Source of the DNA: Chlorobaculum sp. MV4-Y
GTDB lineage: Bacteria; Bacteroidota; Chlorobiia; Chlorobiales; Chlorobiaceae
DNA: 64,000 bases
Direction of reading: 5' to 3'
Assembly: GCF_025244685.1 (NCBI RefSeq)
Contig: NZ_CP104202.1
Span: 196,501-260,500, forward strand
The first letter of the stretch is position 1; each line of letters starts with the position of its first letter. Of the stretch, positions 38,791-48,780 are shown in pieces. A model generated the notes under the pieces. That model had not been told where the DNA came from, did not search any database, and saw nothing but the letters and a program-made list of their open reading frames with translations. The translations under genes were made by a program, and so were the position numbers.

Positions 38791-39360
38791 TCAGGGTTCA
38801 GAAACTGATGGAGGGATTGAGCCTCGATGATTGTCTTCCCGATCTTCCCGATGGGGTCGGCCTCTCCATGAACTCATTTTCTGGTACCTGACGGTGTAGA
38901 TATTGCTGAGCAGCTTTTCCAGAGAATCTCGCTGGGCCGGTGTGCAGAGCGCGGCAAGTTCGTGGAAATGGAGGGCGAGAGCCTTTTCGAGCCAGCTCTG
39001 TCGCTTGCCGAGGCTGTCGGCGATAGCGGCGATTTTGGTCTGGTCGGGATTTGGCTTGACCGCTTCGGAGATCATCTCTTCTTTGAATTCGATAATCTTC
39101 TGCACAGCGGGCATGGTCTTGCGGAAATGTTCCTGTCGAAGCTTTCTGAATGCCGTTTTTTGCTGATCAGTCAGATCCAGTTTGCTCCCCCCATGCGGGC
39201 TGGTTCCGCTATAGAATCGGGTGATTTCAACCGAACGGTAACTGCTGCTGACAAAGTTTTGCCACCAGAGGACACCCAGCAACGTGACGTTAAGAATGGC
39301 CAAAAGCACAAGGGCTGTTGTGACGAAGCGCTTGGAAGAGAGAAAGTCCATCGTAATCAT
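38791..39360 (-). CDS. Periplasmic Spy/CpxP/CnrX-like protein
   Basis: A 189-residue protein with an N-terminal membrane anchor or signal (TTALVLLAILNVTLLGVLWW) followed by a helical periplasmic part with LDLTDQQKTAFRKLRQEHF, KTMPAVQKIIEFKEEM and CTPAQRDSLEKLL. This is the LTxxQ-type helical hairpin of Spy, CpxP and the metal-sensing CnrX/ZraP group. Its place after an ECF sigma factor and a probable anti-sigma factor is like cnrYXH, so it may sense metals or protein damage at the envelope. The C terminus is Arg/Asp-rich. ATG at 39351 is an alternative start. Confidence 0.75.
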   Translation of the reverse strand: MITMDFLSSKRFVTTALVLLAILNVTLLGVLWWQNFVSSSYRSVEITRFYSGTSPHGGSKLDLTDQQKTAFRKLRQEHFRKTMPAVQKIIEFKEEMISEAVKPNPDQTKIAAIADSLGKRQSWLEKALALHFHELAALCTPAQRDSLEKLLSNIYTVRYQKMSSWRGRPHREDREDNHRGSIPPSVSEP

Positions 39361-39445
39361 TGATAATTAATACCACAAGAGAGTGCCTGCGCGATGCGTT
39401 TCATTCTTGCAGGCTGTTGCCGTCCAAAGTATCCATCTCCAGGCG

Positions 39446-39799
39446 TCAGCGGCCAATAGCCGACTGATCGTCGTAATAGGAGAGCGCCGGGCCGCCGTAA
39501 TCTTCGCTCAACGATTCGGCGATGGTTCCCGAGGAGCCGGTTGCTTGCGGTGTCTCGTGCATGAAAAGCATGAGGGCCGAAGCGATATTCAGCACCATCA
39601 GGAGCGTCATGAAGGCGAGCTTCGGACTCAACGCGCCGCCAAACAGAGCAGCTCCGGAAGATTTTCCGGTCTCCATCCCGTCGATCCGCTGCATGAGCCT
39701 GGCCCTGAACAGGTGATTTACCTCCACCCTGGGCATCTGGTCCAGCAATTCAAGGGTCTTGTTGACCTCGGCGTTGCGTTGTTCGATAGTTCTGTTCAT
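39446..39799 (-). CDS. Probable anti-sigma factor
   Basis: A 117-residue protein with a cytoplasmic N-terminal helical region (TLELLDQMPRVEVNHLFRARLMQRI), one membrane helix (LAFMTLLMVLNIASALMLFM) and a short periplasmic tail. This layout, and its position directly downstream of an ECF sigma gene, is typical of membrane-bound anti-sigma factors. I see no zinc-binding HxxxCxxC motif, so it is not of the ZAS type. Function is inferred from context and topology only. The first ATG is at 39799; an upstream TTG at 39820 is less likely. Confidence 0.65.
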   Translation of the reverse strand: MNRTIEQRNAEVNKTLELLDQMPRVEVNHLFRARLMQRIDGMETGKSSGAALFGGALSPKLAFMTLLMVLNIASALMLFMHETPQATGSSGTIAESLSEDYGGPALSYYDDQSAIGR

Positions 39800-39838
39800 G
39801 TTTTTTTCGGTTGCTATCAAATGTGACGTCGAAACGTT

Positions 39839-40483
39839 TTAAATCTTGTGTCGAAAGAAGCGTTCACTCTGCCGACCGGTAGTGACGTTCAAGACGCGAT
39901 TGCAGATTTTTTTTGCCCGGTGAATCAGCGACTCGACCGCCGGAATAGTGGTCTGGAGGATGTCGGCAATCTCCTGGTTGCTGTAGCCATCCTGCTTGCT
40001 CAATAGGAACGCTGTTTTCTGGTTGTCGGGCAATCCGTCGAGCGCGTTTTGCAGCACGGCCACGCGTTCCTTATTGCCGAGCACGTCGGCAGGGTTGTCA
40101 TCATCGGCGGCTAGTATCGAGTCCGCCGGATCGTCAATCCCGATGACCCGCTTCAGCGAGCTGAACCGCTTCTTGCGTTTCAGGCGGCGTAGGTGATCCA
40201 GCGACTTGGTGACGGCGATCCGGTAGATCCAGGTGGAGAGTTTCGACTCCTCGCGGAATTTGTCGAGCGATCGATAGACTTCAATGAATACCTCCTGCGC
40301 CAGATCCTCGGCATCTTCGCGATTGAAAACGAAGCGGTAACAGGTGTTGACGACCATATCCTGGTGTTCGGCGACAAGTTCGCTGAATGATCGCTCCGCT
40401 GATGTTGAAGCCTGCTGCTGCAATAGACAAATGTTAGAGCAAATCGAAAATAATTTCCGGTAAATCCTGTGCGTTGAAAGCAA
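39839..40483 (-). CDS. ECF-type RNA polymerase sigma factor
   Basis: Extracytoplasmic function sigma factor of about 195-214 residues. Region 2 is seen as [26 protein letters not shown] with [18 protein letters not shown], region 4 as [45 protein letters not shown]. No ATG is available: TTG at 40483 or a TTG near 40423 (LQQQAST) are the candidates. The downstream genes are the anti-sigma-like protein, a Spy/CnrX-like protein and the DUF4405-like gene, all same strand, so this is a self-contained envelope or metal stress locus, most likely autoregulated. Confidence 0.88.
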   Translation of the reverse strand: MLSTHRIYRKLFSICSNICLLQQQASTSAERSFSELVAEHQDMVVNTCYRFVFNREDAEDLAQEVFIEVYRSLDKFREESKLSTWIYRIAVTKSLDHLRRLKRKKRFSSLKRVIGIDDPADSILAADDDNPADVLGNKERVAVLQNALDGLPDNQKTAFLLSKQDGYSNQEIADILQTTIPAVESLIHRAKKICNRVLNVTTGRQSERFFRHKI

Positions 40484-40598
40484 AGCGCAGGGTCGTCTTT
40501 CAGGTCAACCGCAAGCGTTTCGCGCTTTCCGGAACTGTCCGGTATCGGGCGGAATGCCACGCGGTAGGACGCCATCCTGCCGGGTTTCTTGCGCTGTT

Positions 40599-41981
40599 TT
40601 AAGCGAGTTTCGATGCGAACGCGAGTACTTTTTCGACTTTTTCGGTTGAATCGGCCTCACAATAGATCCGGAGCACCGGTTCGGTGCCCGAGGCCCTGAT
40701 GAGCAGCCAGCCTCCCTCGAAATGGTATTTGAAGCCGTCAAGATCGTTGAAGCCGGTGACCGGATAACCGGCGATGCTCTTCAGCTTGCCTTCCGACGCT
40801 GCTTCGATGATGGCCGCTTTCTTCGATTCTGCGACCCTCATGTCGAGACGGTTGTAGCTGAAAAATCCATACTCGTCGTACAGCTCTTCGACCAGACCGG
40901 TCAGCGTTTTCTGCCGTCGCGCCATGATTTCAAGCATCAACAGGCCGGTATAGACGCCGTCCCGCTCGGGCAGGAACGAGGTGATGCCGATGCCGCCGGA
41001 CTCTTCACCACCGATGAGAATGTCGTTGGTGGTCATCAGGCGGCTGACATATTTGAAGCCGACCGGCAACAGGTGCATTTTCAAATCATGTTTCTGGCAG
41101 ATTCTGTCGATAATGTCGGTCAGGGCAAAGGTTTTGGCCACCTCACCACGCTGGCCTTTCTGTTCGACAAGGTATTTGAGGACGATGGCGAACAGTTTGT
41201 GCGAATCGACAAATTCTCCCTTCTCGTCGAGCATGCCGATGCGGTCGGCGTCGCCGTCGTTGATGATGGCTACGTCGGTCTCGACCTCCTTGAAGAACTC
41301 CACGAAATCAGCGATGTATTGCGGAATCGGTTCGGGATTGATGCCGTCGAAGCCCGGATTGAGCGAGCAGTGGTAGCAGTTGACCATCGATTCGTCGAGC
41401 AACCGGGTGACGATGTCCTGACCCGCGCCGTACATGGCGTTGTGAGCGATCTTCAGTCCCGACTCGCGGATCAGCTTCAGGTCGAGCTTCGATTCGAGAT
41501 AGGCAATATATTCCGACTTGATGTCGGTCATGGTGATCAGGTTTTCCGCTGGTTTTACCGGTGTTGCGGGATCGATGCCGGGCAGATTTTTCTCGATTTC
41601 GTCGATCACTTCCGGGTGTGCCGGCCCGCCGTAGGAGGCCTTGACCTTGAAGCCGTTGTAGATCGGCGGATTGTGCGAGGCGGTGATCATGACGCCACCA
41701 GCGAGTTTGTGTTCCCTGGTGTAGAATGAAACCGCCGGTGTGGAGACAAAGCTGTTGGAGAGGAATACCTTGAGGCCTATCGACGAGAGCACTTCCGCTG
41801 TGAAACGGGCGAACTCCTTCGACATGAAGCGCGTGTCGTAACCGACGCAGACGCCGTTGGACTTGTCCGGATGCGAGAGAAAATATTTACCGGAAGCGAG
41901 AGCAGCCAGCTTGAGATTGTCGTAAGTGTATTCTTTGGCTATAATTGCCCTCCATCCATCGGTTCCGAATTTGACTTGCAT
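40599..41981 (-). CDS. Phosphoglucomutase/phosphomannomutase family enzyme
   Basis: A second alpha-D-phosphohexomutase of 460 residues, distinct from the GlmM-type at 21 kb. Seen: N-terminal FGTDGWRAIIAKEYTYDN, phosphoserine loop TASHNPPIYNGFKVKAS, metal site NDGDADRIGMLDE, sugar-binding GGEESGGIG and phosphate-binding RASGTEPVLRIYCEA. The GEESGG motif suits glucose or mannose phosphates, so it probably makes glucose-1-phosphate for glycogen or sugar nucleotides. It is transcribed away from lpxB and toward the sigma gene with about 115 bases between. Confidence 0.88.
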   Translation of the reverse strand: MQVKFGTDGWRAIIAKEYTYDNLKLAALASGKYFLSHPDKSNGVCVGYDTRFMSKEFARFTAEVLSSIGLKVFLSNSFVSTPAVSFYTREHKLAGGVMITASHNPPIYNGFKVKASYGGPAHPEVIDEIEKNLPGIDPATPVKPAENLITMTDIKSEYIAYLESKLDLKLIRESGLKIAHNAMYGAGQDIVTRLLDESMVNCYHCSLNPGFDGINPEPIPQYIADFVEFFKEVETDVAIINDGDADRIGMLDEKGEFVDSHKLFAIVLKYLVEQKGQRGEVAKTFALTDIIDRICQKHDLKMHLLPVGFKYVSRLMTTNDILIGGEESGGIGITSFLPERDGVYTGLLMLEIMARRQKTLTGLVEELYDEYGFFSYNRLDMRVAESKKAAIIEAASEGKLKSIAGYPVTGFNDLDGFKYHFEGGWLLIRASGTEPVLRIYCEADSTEKVEKVLAFASKLA

Positions 41982-42120
41982 TCTATAGTAGATTTGATAT
42001 AATGGTGTTGACTGGCTACTGGCTCTTTTCGTGCATCTGCCGGTTCCTCTTCCTGTACACAGGCGCGGTAACGTGACACAAAATACGGTTTCCTGTTCGA
42101 TGATGCAATCAACGCAGACG

Positions 42121-43266
42121 ATGCCCCGGAAGAAGCTTTTCGTTCTGGCTGGAGAGGTTTCCGGCGACCTTCATGCGGTGGGTCCCGTGCGCGAGCTGCT
42201 CGCAGCCCGGCCTGATACGAAAGTGTTCGGCGTGGGCGGGCGAAAGCTCGCCGAACTCGGTGCGGAGCTGCTTTATACCACTGACCAGATGAGCATCATG
42301 GGTTTCGTGGAGGTGCTCAAACACGCGTCGTTTCTGCGCAAGGTGATCCGTGAACTCAAAGCGGCCATCGTGCGGGAAAAGCCCGATGCGGCGCTGCTGA
42401 TCGACTATCCCGGCATGAACCTGCACATCGCGGCGTTTCTGAAGAAGCAGGGCATTCCAGTGATCTACTACATCTCGCCACAGGTTTGGGCCTGGAAGGA
42501 GCGGCGGGTCGAGAAGATTCGTGCCTGCGTTGACCGGTTGCTGGTGATTTTCGACTTCGAGGTGGAGTTTTACCGTCGCCACGGCATCGAAGCGGAGTTT
42601 GTCGGCAATCCGGTCGTCGAGGAGCTGGCGGAGCTGGAGTTTCCGCCAAAGCCGGAGTTCCTCGCGCGGATGGGCATCGATCCAGCCGTCCGCACCGTCG
42701 GGCTGCTGCCGGGCAGCCGTAAGCAGGAGATCGAGAAGATTTTTCCCGAAATGCTCGGCGCGGCAAAACGCATCGGCGAGCAGGGCAAGACGGTTTTCCT
42801 GCTCGGCAGGTCGCCGCATATCGATCCGGCGCTCTACGAGCGGCACCTCCGCGAGGCGGGCATCGAGCCGCTCGACTGCACGTCGTACGAAGTAATGCAG
42901 TACAGTGATCTGGAGCTGGTCACCTCCGGTACGGCGACGCTCGAATCGCTCTGCTTCGCCGTGCCGATGGTGGTGCTCTACAAAACCTCGCCGCTGAACT
43001 ACTTCATCGGCAAGCGGCTGGTGAAGCTCCACAACATTGCGCTCGCCAACATCGTTGCCTGCGGATTGCTGTCGGAAAAACAGACCGTGCCGGAGCTGAT
43101 CCAGCACGAGGCCAACGCCGGAAACATTAGCCGTAAAGCGCTGGAAATTCTTTGTGATGACGTCGTATTGTCGTCGATGCGGCGAGAACTCAGGGAGGCG
43201 CGTGCGCGGCTCTCCTCCGATTTGCCCTCACGCCATGTGGCCACCGTGCTGCTTGAATATTTATGA
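42121..43266 (+). CDS. lpxB: Lipid-A-disaccharide synthase
   Basis: LpxB joins UDP-2,3-diacylglucosamine and lipid X to give the lipid A disaccharide. The protein (381 residues from ATG 42121) shows FVLAGEVSGDLHA at the N terminus, FGVGGRKLAELGAE, MGFVEVLKHASFLRK, IDYPGMNLHIA, YYISPQVWAWKERRVEKI and the C-terminal GSRKQEIEKIFPEM with SGTATLE. Upstream in-frame ATGs at 42100 and 42103 are possible starts. Presence confirms a lipid A-containing outer membrane. Followed 10 bases later by a small membrane protein gene. Confidence 0.95.
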   Translation: MPRKKLFVLAGEVSGDLHAVGPVRELLAARPDTKVFGVGGRKLAELGAELLYTTDQMSIMGFVEVLKHASFLRKVIRELKAAIVREKPDAALLIDYPGMNLHIAAFLKKQGIPVIYYISPQVWAWKERRVEKIRACVDRLLVIFDFEVEFYRRHGIEAEFVGNPVVEELAELEFPPKPEFLARMGIDPAVRTVGLLPGSRKQEIEKIFPEMLGAAKRIGEQGKTVFLLGRSPHIDPALYERHLREAGIEPLDCTSYEVMQYSDLELVTSGTATLESLCFAVPMVVLYKTSPLNYFIGKRLVKLHNIALANIVACGLLSEKQTVPELIQHEANAGNISRKALEILCDDVVLSSMRRELREARARLSSDLPSRHVATVLLEYL

Positions 43267-43276
43267 CCTGCAAACC

Positions 43277-43576
43277 ATGACTACGATTATCAACTACCTG
43301 ACCGCTCATCCGGTGGTGCTTGGCATCGCGGTGATCTTTTCGCTTTTGATCGTGCTCTCGTTCGCTCGGCGGATTCTGCGCTTTCTGATTGTTTTGGCCG
43401 CTCTTGGCATTCTCTACGTTGCCTGGGTAAGCTGGCACGGTGGCAACCCCGCCGAAAAAGTAGAAAAGGCGGGCAAGTCGGTAAAACAGGCCGTCCACAA
43501 GGGTGAAGGAGTGATGAGGGCGGTCGACTGGCTTTTCAAAAGTGAAGACCGCCCTCGGAAAGAAGAGAATAACTGA
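43277..43576 (+). CDS. Small two-helix membrane protein
   Basis: A 99-residue protein of unknown function: two hydrophobic segments (VVLGIAVIFSLLIVLSF and FLIVLAALGILYVAWVSW) separated by ARRILR, then a Lys/Glu-rich tail with KVEKAGKSVKQAVHKGEG. It begins 10 bases after lpxB and probably shares its transcript. It converges on the iron-sulfur flavoprotein gene. Confidence 0.6.
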   Translation: MTTIINYLTAHPVVLGIAVIFSLLIVLSFARRILRFLIVLAALGILYVAWVSWHGGNPAEKVEKAGKSVKQAVHKGEGVMRAVDWLFKSEDRPRKEENN

Positions 43577-43603
43577 CGACAGAAACGCGAGTTATCAGCC
43601 ATC

Positions 43604-45565
43604 TTATCTGCTGATCGCTCCGGTCGGGCAGTGATCGATCAGCTCTTCCCGGATCGAGACTGCATCTGCCGAAACCGACTCCATCGTGCGGATGCAGACG
43701 CCGCAATCGACGCACTTCTCCCGCTCGAACCGTATGTTGCCCGATCGGTCGATGCTGAAGTATTCGTGCGTCTCTTCGGTGGCCGGAGTCGCCACGCCGA
43801 ACGCTGTGGCGAGGTTCCGCAGGCGGCAATTGTCAACCGCCTGGCAGCGGCAGCGCAGGCAGCGCTTGGCCTCCTCGCGGGCCTGTTCCGGATTGTACCC
43901 CGTCACCGCCTCCTCGAAGCTTCTGCGTCTCGATTCCGCCTCAAGCTCCGGTACGGCCACTCGCGCCGCAGGCCTCGCCCGGTCGTAGAACTGGTGCGGG
44001 GCCTTGTCTCGCGCTCCGTACGATGAGTTGAACATCGCCGCTCCCGTCGCTGCCGGATCGCCGCCGTTCAGGAAGCGGTTGATGGCCTCGGCAGCCAGGC
44101 GGCCCTGCCGGACAGCTTCGATGGCCAGATCGGGGCCACTGACGCAGTCGCCCGCCGCGAAGACGCCCGCCGCGCCGGTGAGCATCGATCCATCATTGAC
44201 TTTGACCTTGCCGTTGCGCTCAGTGCCGACGCCCGACGCCGCTTCAGCCGGGAGGTCAACCTGCTGGCCGGTGGCCGAAATGACCGTGTCGGCCCGGAGC
44301 GTGAACTCCGAACCGGCGACGGGAACCGGACGACGGCGGCCACTCGCGTCCGGTTCGCCGAGCTGCATCTTCACCGCCGTGACGACGAGGCCATCCTCAC
44401 TTTTTTCAATTGCAACCGGCGCGGTGAGCAAACGAAGCTCGACCCTTTCGGCGACCGCTTCTTCGATTTCGAGGCGGTTGGCGGGCATCTCCTCGCGTCC
44501 GCGGCGGTAGAGAATCGTCACCGAATCAGCTCCAAGTCGCAGGGCGGTTCGCGCCGCATCGATGGATGTGTTGCCGCCGCCGATGACGATCACCGACTTG
44601 CCGGGCGCGGCGGCGGTTCCGTCCGCAACGTCGGCAAGAAACCCGATGCCGCTCTGTACGCCGTCAAGCTCCTCGCCCGGAATGCCGAGTTTCGAGGCTT
44701 GGCTTGCGCCGATGGTGAGCAGCACGGCGTCGTGCTCCTTCTGCAACTCCGCCAGTACAGCATCTTTCCCGAACACGGTCGAGAAGCGGAAGTTCACACC
44801 CATTTTTACCAGCGGCTCGATGTCGGCGTCGATCACTGCTTCGGGCAGACGGAATTTCGGGATGCCGTAGCGCATCATGCCGCCCGCTTTTTCGTTCGCA
44901 TCCAAAATCGTCACCTCGTGCCCGCCGATCAAGAGGAACCACGCAGCAGTGAGTCCCGCCGGGCCAGCGCCGACGATGGCCACGCGCTTGCCGGAGACCG
45001 GTTTGCGCTCCGGAAGTTCCGATCCGTAGGCCATCTCCCGGTCGGCGGCGAAGCGCTTGAGGGCGCAAATCGAAACCGGCTCGTCCACGCCGTGGCGGCG
45101 GCACGCCTCTTCGCACGGAGCGGGGCAGACACGCCCAAGAATGCCCGGCAGCGGGATGGTCTGGCGGATAATGTCGATGGCCTCGCGGTCGTTGCCTTTG
45201 GCGATGGCCGCGACGAATCCGGGAATGTCGCAACCTGCCGGGCAGGCCAGCTCGCATGGCGCGAGGCAGTCGCCGCAGTGCCGGGCGAGGAGCCGTTCGA
45301 GGCTCTGTCGGCGCATCGAGTCAAGCTCGGCATTGCGCGTTTCGACCACCATGCCTTCGCTTACCTTCGTGCTGCACGAGGGGATGAAGCGGTTCTTGCC
45401 CTTGAGCTCGACGATGCATATCCAGCACGAGCCGGTCGCTTCGATCTCTTTGTGGAAGCAGAGCGTCGGGATGCGGATGCCGTTGTCGCGAGCCGCTTCG
45501 AGGATGGTCTGTCCCGGAGCCGCCTGCACGTTGCGGCCATCGATGGTGAGGTTGACAGATTTCAT
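43604..45565 (-). CDS. GltD-like FAD oxidoreductase fused to ferredoxin domains
   Basis: A 653-residue multi-cofactor enzyme. Residues 1-80: plant-type 2Fe-2S domain (CFHKEIEATGSCWICIVE). About 80-200: helical GltD-type domain with Cys clusters (CGDCLAPCELACPAGC, CPAPCEEACRRHG) for two 4Fe-4S centres. About 190-520: FAD/NAD(P)H-binding core (VAIVGAGPAGLTAAWFL, VIVIGGGNTSIDAARTA, GVFAAGDCVSGPDLAIEA). C terminus: Cys-rich KRCLRCRCQAVDNC and a ferredoxin-like CVDCGVCIRTM. It looks like an electron-bifurcation or NAD(P)H-to-ferredoxin type module rather than real glutamate synthase. It follows ispH by 25 bases. ATG 45565 fits the domain start. Confidence 0.85.
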   Translation of the reverse strand: MKSVNLTIDGRNVQAAPGQTILEAARDNGIRIPTLCFHKEIEATGSCWICIVELKGKNRFIPSCSTKVSEGMVVETRNAELDSMRRQSLERLLARHCGDCLAPCELACPAGCDIPGFVAAIAKGNDREAIDIIRQTIPLPGILGRVCPAPCEEACRRHGVDEPVSICALKRFAADREMAYGSELPERKPVSGKRVAIVGAGPAGLTAAWFLLIGGHEVTILDANEKAGGMMRYGIPKFRLPEAVIDADIEPLVKMGVNFRFSTVFGKDAVLAELQKEHDAVLLTIGASQASKLGIPGEELDGVQSGIGFLADVADGTAAAPGKSVIVIGGGNTSIDAARTALRLGADSVTILYRRGREEMPANRLEIEEAVAERVELRLLTAPVAIEKSEDGLVVTAVKMQLGEPDASGRRRPVPVAGSEFTLRADTVISATGQQVDLPAEAASGVGTERNGKVKVNDGSMLTGAAGVFAAGDCVSGPDLAIEAVRQGRLAAEAINRFLNGGDPAATGAAMFNSSYGARDKAPHQFYDRARPAARVAVPELEAESRRRSFEEAVTGYNPEQAREEAKRCLRCRCQAVDNCRLRNLATAFGVATPATEETHEYFSIDRSGNIRFEREKCVDCGVCIRTMESVSADAVSIREELIDHCPTGAISR

Positions 45566-45590
45566 GGTTGGTAACGTTTCTTGGTTGCAT

Positions 45591-46589
45591 TCATGCGTCC
45601 GGGTTGGCGGAGTCATCGCCGAAGGTCTTGCCGATATGGTTGGCCACCTTTTCGAGCAGCCACATGGGGGTCGAGGTCGCTCCGCAGATGCCTACGCTTT
45701 CGACCGGTTTGCCATTCTTGCCGACGAACCACTCGGGCTGGATTTCATCCACATCCTCGATGAAATAGCTTTTCGGATTGGCGTCTTTGCAGATCGAGTA
45801 GAGCACCTGGCCGTTCGAGCTTTTGCGCCCCGCCGCGAAGACGATGCAGTCGTTCGCCAGCGCGAAGTCGCGCAGCTTGCCGTTGCGGCTCGAAACCTGG
45901 CGGCAGATGGTGTCCTTGAAAACAAGCTCCGGCATCGCGCGAGCGCCGGTTTTTTCGGCGGTGATGTCGATGTCGCGTACGGCCATCCACTCGCCGCTCT
46001 CCGTGCCGGGGTTGCGGTGGCCGTGTTCGGCGAAGAGTTTTTCGAGGTTCCTCTTCAGCTCGTAAAAGCCAGGCACGTCCATCGTGGTCTGGGAGATCAG
46101 GGCGGTTTTACGGCTGAGGTCGAGCGGGGCGATTTCCGCCTCATCGGAGAGGTCGGGGTGCTTGATGACGACGCCTTCGTCGTCGCACTGGCCGTTGATA
46201 CCGATCACCTCCGGGTGAACTTTCTTGCCGTAGATCACTACCTGGTAGCCGAGCTGGTGCAGCATTTTCGCGGTCTTCTGCAATTTGGCCACCACCGGGC
46301 AGGTGGTGTCGGTGATTGCGAGGTTGTTGCGGCGGGCGGTTTCGTAGGTCGAGGGCGGCTCGCCGTGAGCGCGGATCAGCACCTCGGCGTTCCGCAACTT
46401 CTCGAACGCCGGAATGTCGATGGTCTCCATGCCGAGCGCTTCGAGCCGCTTGACCTCCACCTCGTTGTGCACCACGTCGCCGAGGCAGTACAGCTCGCCG
46501 GCCTCTGCGAGTTTCTCTTCGGCAACGTGAATCGTGCCCTGCACGCCGATGCAGAAGCCGGATGATGTTCTGTCAAGATTGATTTTCAC
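45591..46589 (-). CDS. ispH: HMBPP reductase
   Basis: IspH (LytB, 332 residues) reduces HMBPP to IPP and DMAPP, the last step of the MEP route, using a 4Fe-4S cluster. Its three cluster Cys lie in [23 protein letters not shown] and [18 protein letters not shown] holds a catalytic His. The GTG at 46589 is chosen as start because GGAGAG lies upstream at the right distance and the [11 protein letters not shown] start is typical; a longer frame to 46655 has no family likeness. The enzyme needs electrons from a ferredoxin or flavodoxin; the next gene encodes a multi-cluster flavoprotein. Confidence 0.95.
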   Translation of the reverse strand: MKINLDRTSSGFCIGVQGTIHVAEEKLAEAGELYCLGDVVHNEVEVKRLEALGMETIDIPAFEKLRNAEVLIRAHGEPPSTYETARRNNLAITDTTCPVVAKLQKTAKMLHQLGYQVVIYGKKVHPEVIGINGQCDDEGVVIKHPDLSDEAEIAPLDLSRKTALISQTTMDVPGFYELKRNLEKLFAEHGHRNPGTESGEWMAVRDIDITAEKTGARAMPELVFKDTICRQVSSRNGKLRDFALANDCIVFAAGRKSSNGQVLYSICKDANPKSYFIEDVDEIQPEWFVGKNGKPVESVGICGATSTPMWLLEKVANHIGKTFGDDSANPDA

Positions 46590-46763
46590 GATCGTCTCTC
46601 CGGAATGGTAAGGCCCGCGCCTTTCAAGGTTCAGATTTTGCCGGAAAAGATACAATTAAAATGGGAAAGGCAATGAGGTGGTGATCTGACAGAACAGTCC
46701 GTTCCGACAGATCTGCGGGAACCTTGCGGATTTTCGGGACAGGGCAACCGCAAGGGATTGCCC

Positions 46764-47582
46764 CTACATTTCGACCAGCTCGACGTCGGGGAGTTCGGTC
46801 CCCATGAAGAGGCGGTAGAGTTCGCGGAATTTCTGGGGAAGATCGCTGACCATGAGGTGCGGCAGTGCTTTTTCGGCGCTCTGGTTCAAGATGCCACGAG
46901 CCGAGAGGAGTTCTCCAGCTTTTTCGGCGACCGCTTCGGCGGAGTCGATGATGGTGATTTCCGGCCCGGCGATGCTTTCGATGACCTTGCGGAGAATCGG
47001 GTAGTGCGTGCAGCCAAGCACCAGCGTGTTGATCTCCTTTCCGGCGAAGGCTGACAGGTACTCTTCGGCAACGAGTCGGGTGGCGGGGTGGTCGATGAAG
47101 CCCTCTTCGGCGAGCGGCACGAAGAGCGGGCAGGCTTTCGGAAAAACTTCGAGCGCGTCGTTTTCATCCCGAATCGCGCAGGTGTAGGCGTTCGAGCCGA
47201 TGGTGGCCTGGGTGCCGATGACGCCGATGCGGCCCGATTTCGTGCGCCTGGCAGCCAGCTCCGCGCCCGCCTTCAGTACGCCGATGACCGGAATGCCTCC
47301 GGCGGTTTGCTCGACTACGTCGAGCGCGAGCGCCGACACGGTGTTGCACGCCACAATGATCAGCTTCGGCTGGTGCTTCATCAACAGTTCGGTGTCCTCG
47401 CGGGCGTACTTCCGAATCGTGACCTGCGATTTCGGGCCGTACGGTACGCGAGCCGTGTCGCCAAAGTATATCAGCCGCTCGGCAGGCAGCGCGGCCTGCA
47501 CCGCCTTGACGACGGTGAGGCCGCCAATGCCCGAGTCGAAAATGCCGATCGGGCTGTCGGCTGAAATCTTGTGCTGCGGCAT
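46764..47582 (-). CDS. murI: Glutamate racemase
   Basis: MurI makes D-glutamate for peptidoglycan. The 272-residue protein has [14 protein letters not shown] near the N terminus, the two catalytic Cys in [12 protein letters not shown] and [21 protein letters not shown] and SNAYTCAIR. Family-normal length. It lies six bases after the ychF stop on the same strand, so the two are in one transcript. Confidence 0.96.
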   Translation of the reverse strand: MPQHKISADSPIGIFDSGIGGLTVVKAVQAALPAERLIYFGDTARVPYGPKSQVTIRKYAREDTELLMKHQPKLIIVACNTVSALALDVVEQTAGGIPVIGVLKAGAELAARRTKSGRIGVIGTQATIGSNAYTCAIRDENDALEVFPKACPLFVPLAEEGFIDHPATRLVAEEYLSAFAGKEINTLVLGCTHYPILRKVIESIAGPEITIIDSAEAVAEKAGELLSARGILNQSAEKALPHLMVSDLPQKFRELYRLFMGTELPDVELVEM

Positions 47583-47588
47583 GGCGTT

Positions 47589-48680
47589 TTACACGTTAAA
47601 CCGGAAAGTGATCACATCACCATCCTTGACGACATATTCTTTGCCTTCAGAGCGCATTTTGCCGGCCTCCTTCACTTTCTGCTCCGAGCCGAGGGCGATC
47701 AGGTCTTCGTAGGCCATCACCTCGGCGCGGATGAAGCCCTTCTCGAAGTCAGAGTGGATCGCGGCGGCGGCTTCCGGGGCGGCTGCGCCCTTGCGGATCG
47801 TCCAGGCGTGAACCTCCTTGACGCCTGCCGTGAAGTAGTTGTGCAGGCCGAGCAGGTCGTAGGCAGCCATGATCAGGCGGTCGAGGCCTGACATTTCGAG
47901 GCCGAGGCTTTCGAGGAAGTCCGGGCGCTCCTCTTCGGGCAATTCGGCGATGTCCGCTTCAGCCTTGGCGCTGATGATGAGCATCTTCGAGCCGTTTTTC
48001 GCCGCGATCTTCTCGACCGTCGCGGTGTGTTCGTTGCCGCCGGGCAGGTCGCCCTCGGCCACGTTGGCGGCGAAGAGCACCGGCTTGGCGGTGATGAGGA
48101 AGAACTGCTTCGCCATCGCCCGCTCCTCGTCGTTTTCGAGAATGCTGCGCACCGGTACGCCCTCGCCGAGGCCGGCCACGATCTTCTCTGCCAGATCGAC
48201 CAGCGCCTGCTGCTCCTTCTCCTTGCGGGCGCCCTTGCGGAGCTTGTCGATGCGCTTTTCCATGCTGTCGAGGTCGGCCAGCATCAGCTCGGTCTCGATG
48301 GTGGCGATGTCGCCTGCCGGGTCGATCTTGCCCTCGACGTGGATGATGTTCGGATCCTCGAAGCAGCGCACCACGTGAATGATCGCGTCAACCTCGCGGA
48401 TATGCGAGAGGAACTGGTTGCCAAGCCCTTCGCCTTTGCTGGCGCCTCTGACCAGACCGGCAATATCGACGATTTCGAGCACTGCAGGTACGATGACCGG
48501 GGTTTTGACGACGCGGGCGAGTTCACCGAGGCGCGGATCGGGCACCAGCACGGTGCCGACGTTGGGTTCGATGGTGCAGAACGGGTAGTTGGCGGCTTCG
48601 GCCTGCTTGGCCGTGATGGCATTGAACAGCGTCGATTTGCCGACATTGGGCAGACCGACAATGCCGCAGCGAAGTGACAT
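47589..48680 (-). CDS. ychF: Redox-regulated ATPase/GTPase YchF
   Basis: YchF/OLA1-family P-loop protein (363 residues) that binds ribosomes and prefers ATP. Seen: G1 [15 protein letters not shown], switch region [19 protein letters not shown]3 [20 protein letters not shown], a coiled-coil insertion around [15 protein letters not shown], and a C-terminal TGS domain ending [14 protein letters not shown]. Start ATG at 48680. It is followed by murI and is divergent from cmk across about 100 bases. Confidence 0.96.
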   Translation of the reverse strand: MSLRCGIVGLPNVGKSTLFNAITAKQAEAANYPFCTIEPNVGTVLVPDPRLGELARVVKTPVIVPAVLEIVDIAGLVRGASKGEGLGNQFLSHIREVDAIIHVVRCFEDPNIIHVEGKIDPAGDIATIETELMLADLDSMEKRIDKLRKGARKEKEQQALVDLAEKIVAGLGEGVPVRSILENDEERAMAKQFFLITAKPVLFAANVAEGDLPGGNEHTATVEKIAAKNGSKMLIISAKAEADIAELPEEERPDFLESLGLEMSGLDRLIMAAYDLLGLHNYFTAGVKEVHAWTIRKGAAAPEAAAAIHSDFEKGFIRAEVMAYEDLIALGSEQKVKEAGKMRSEGKEYVVKDGDVITFRFNV

Positions 48681-48780
48681 GGGCGGAGATGTTTGTTGAG
48701 AAAAACGGTTTTAACATGTAATCAATCCGTTTGGAAAAAGCAAATTAATTTTTTACAATTGCAGGCTGTTTTAAAATGCA

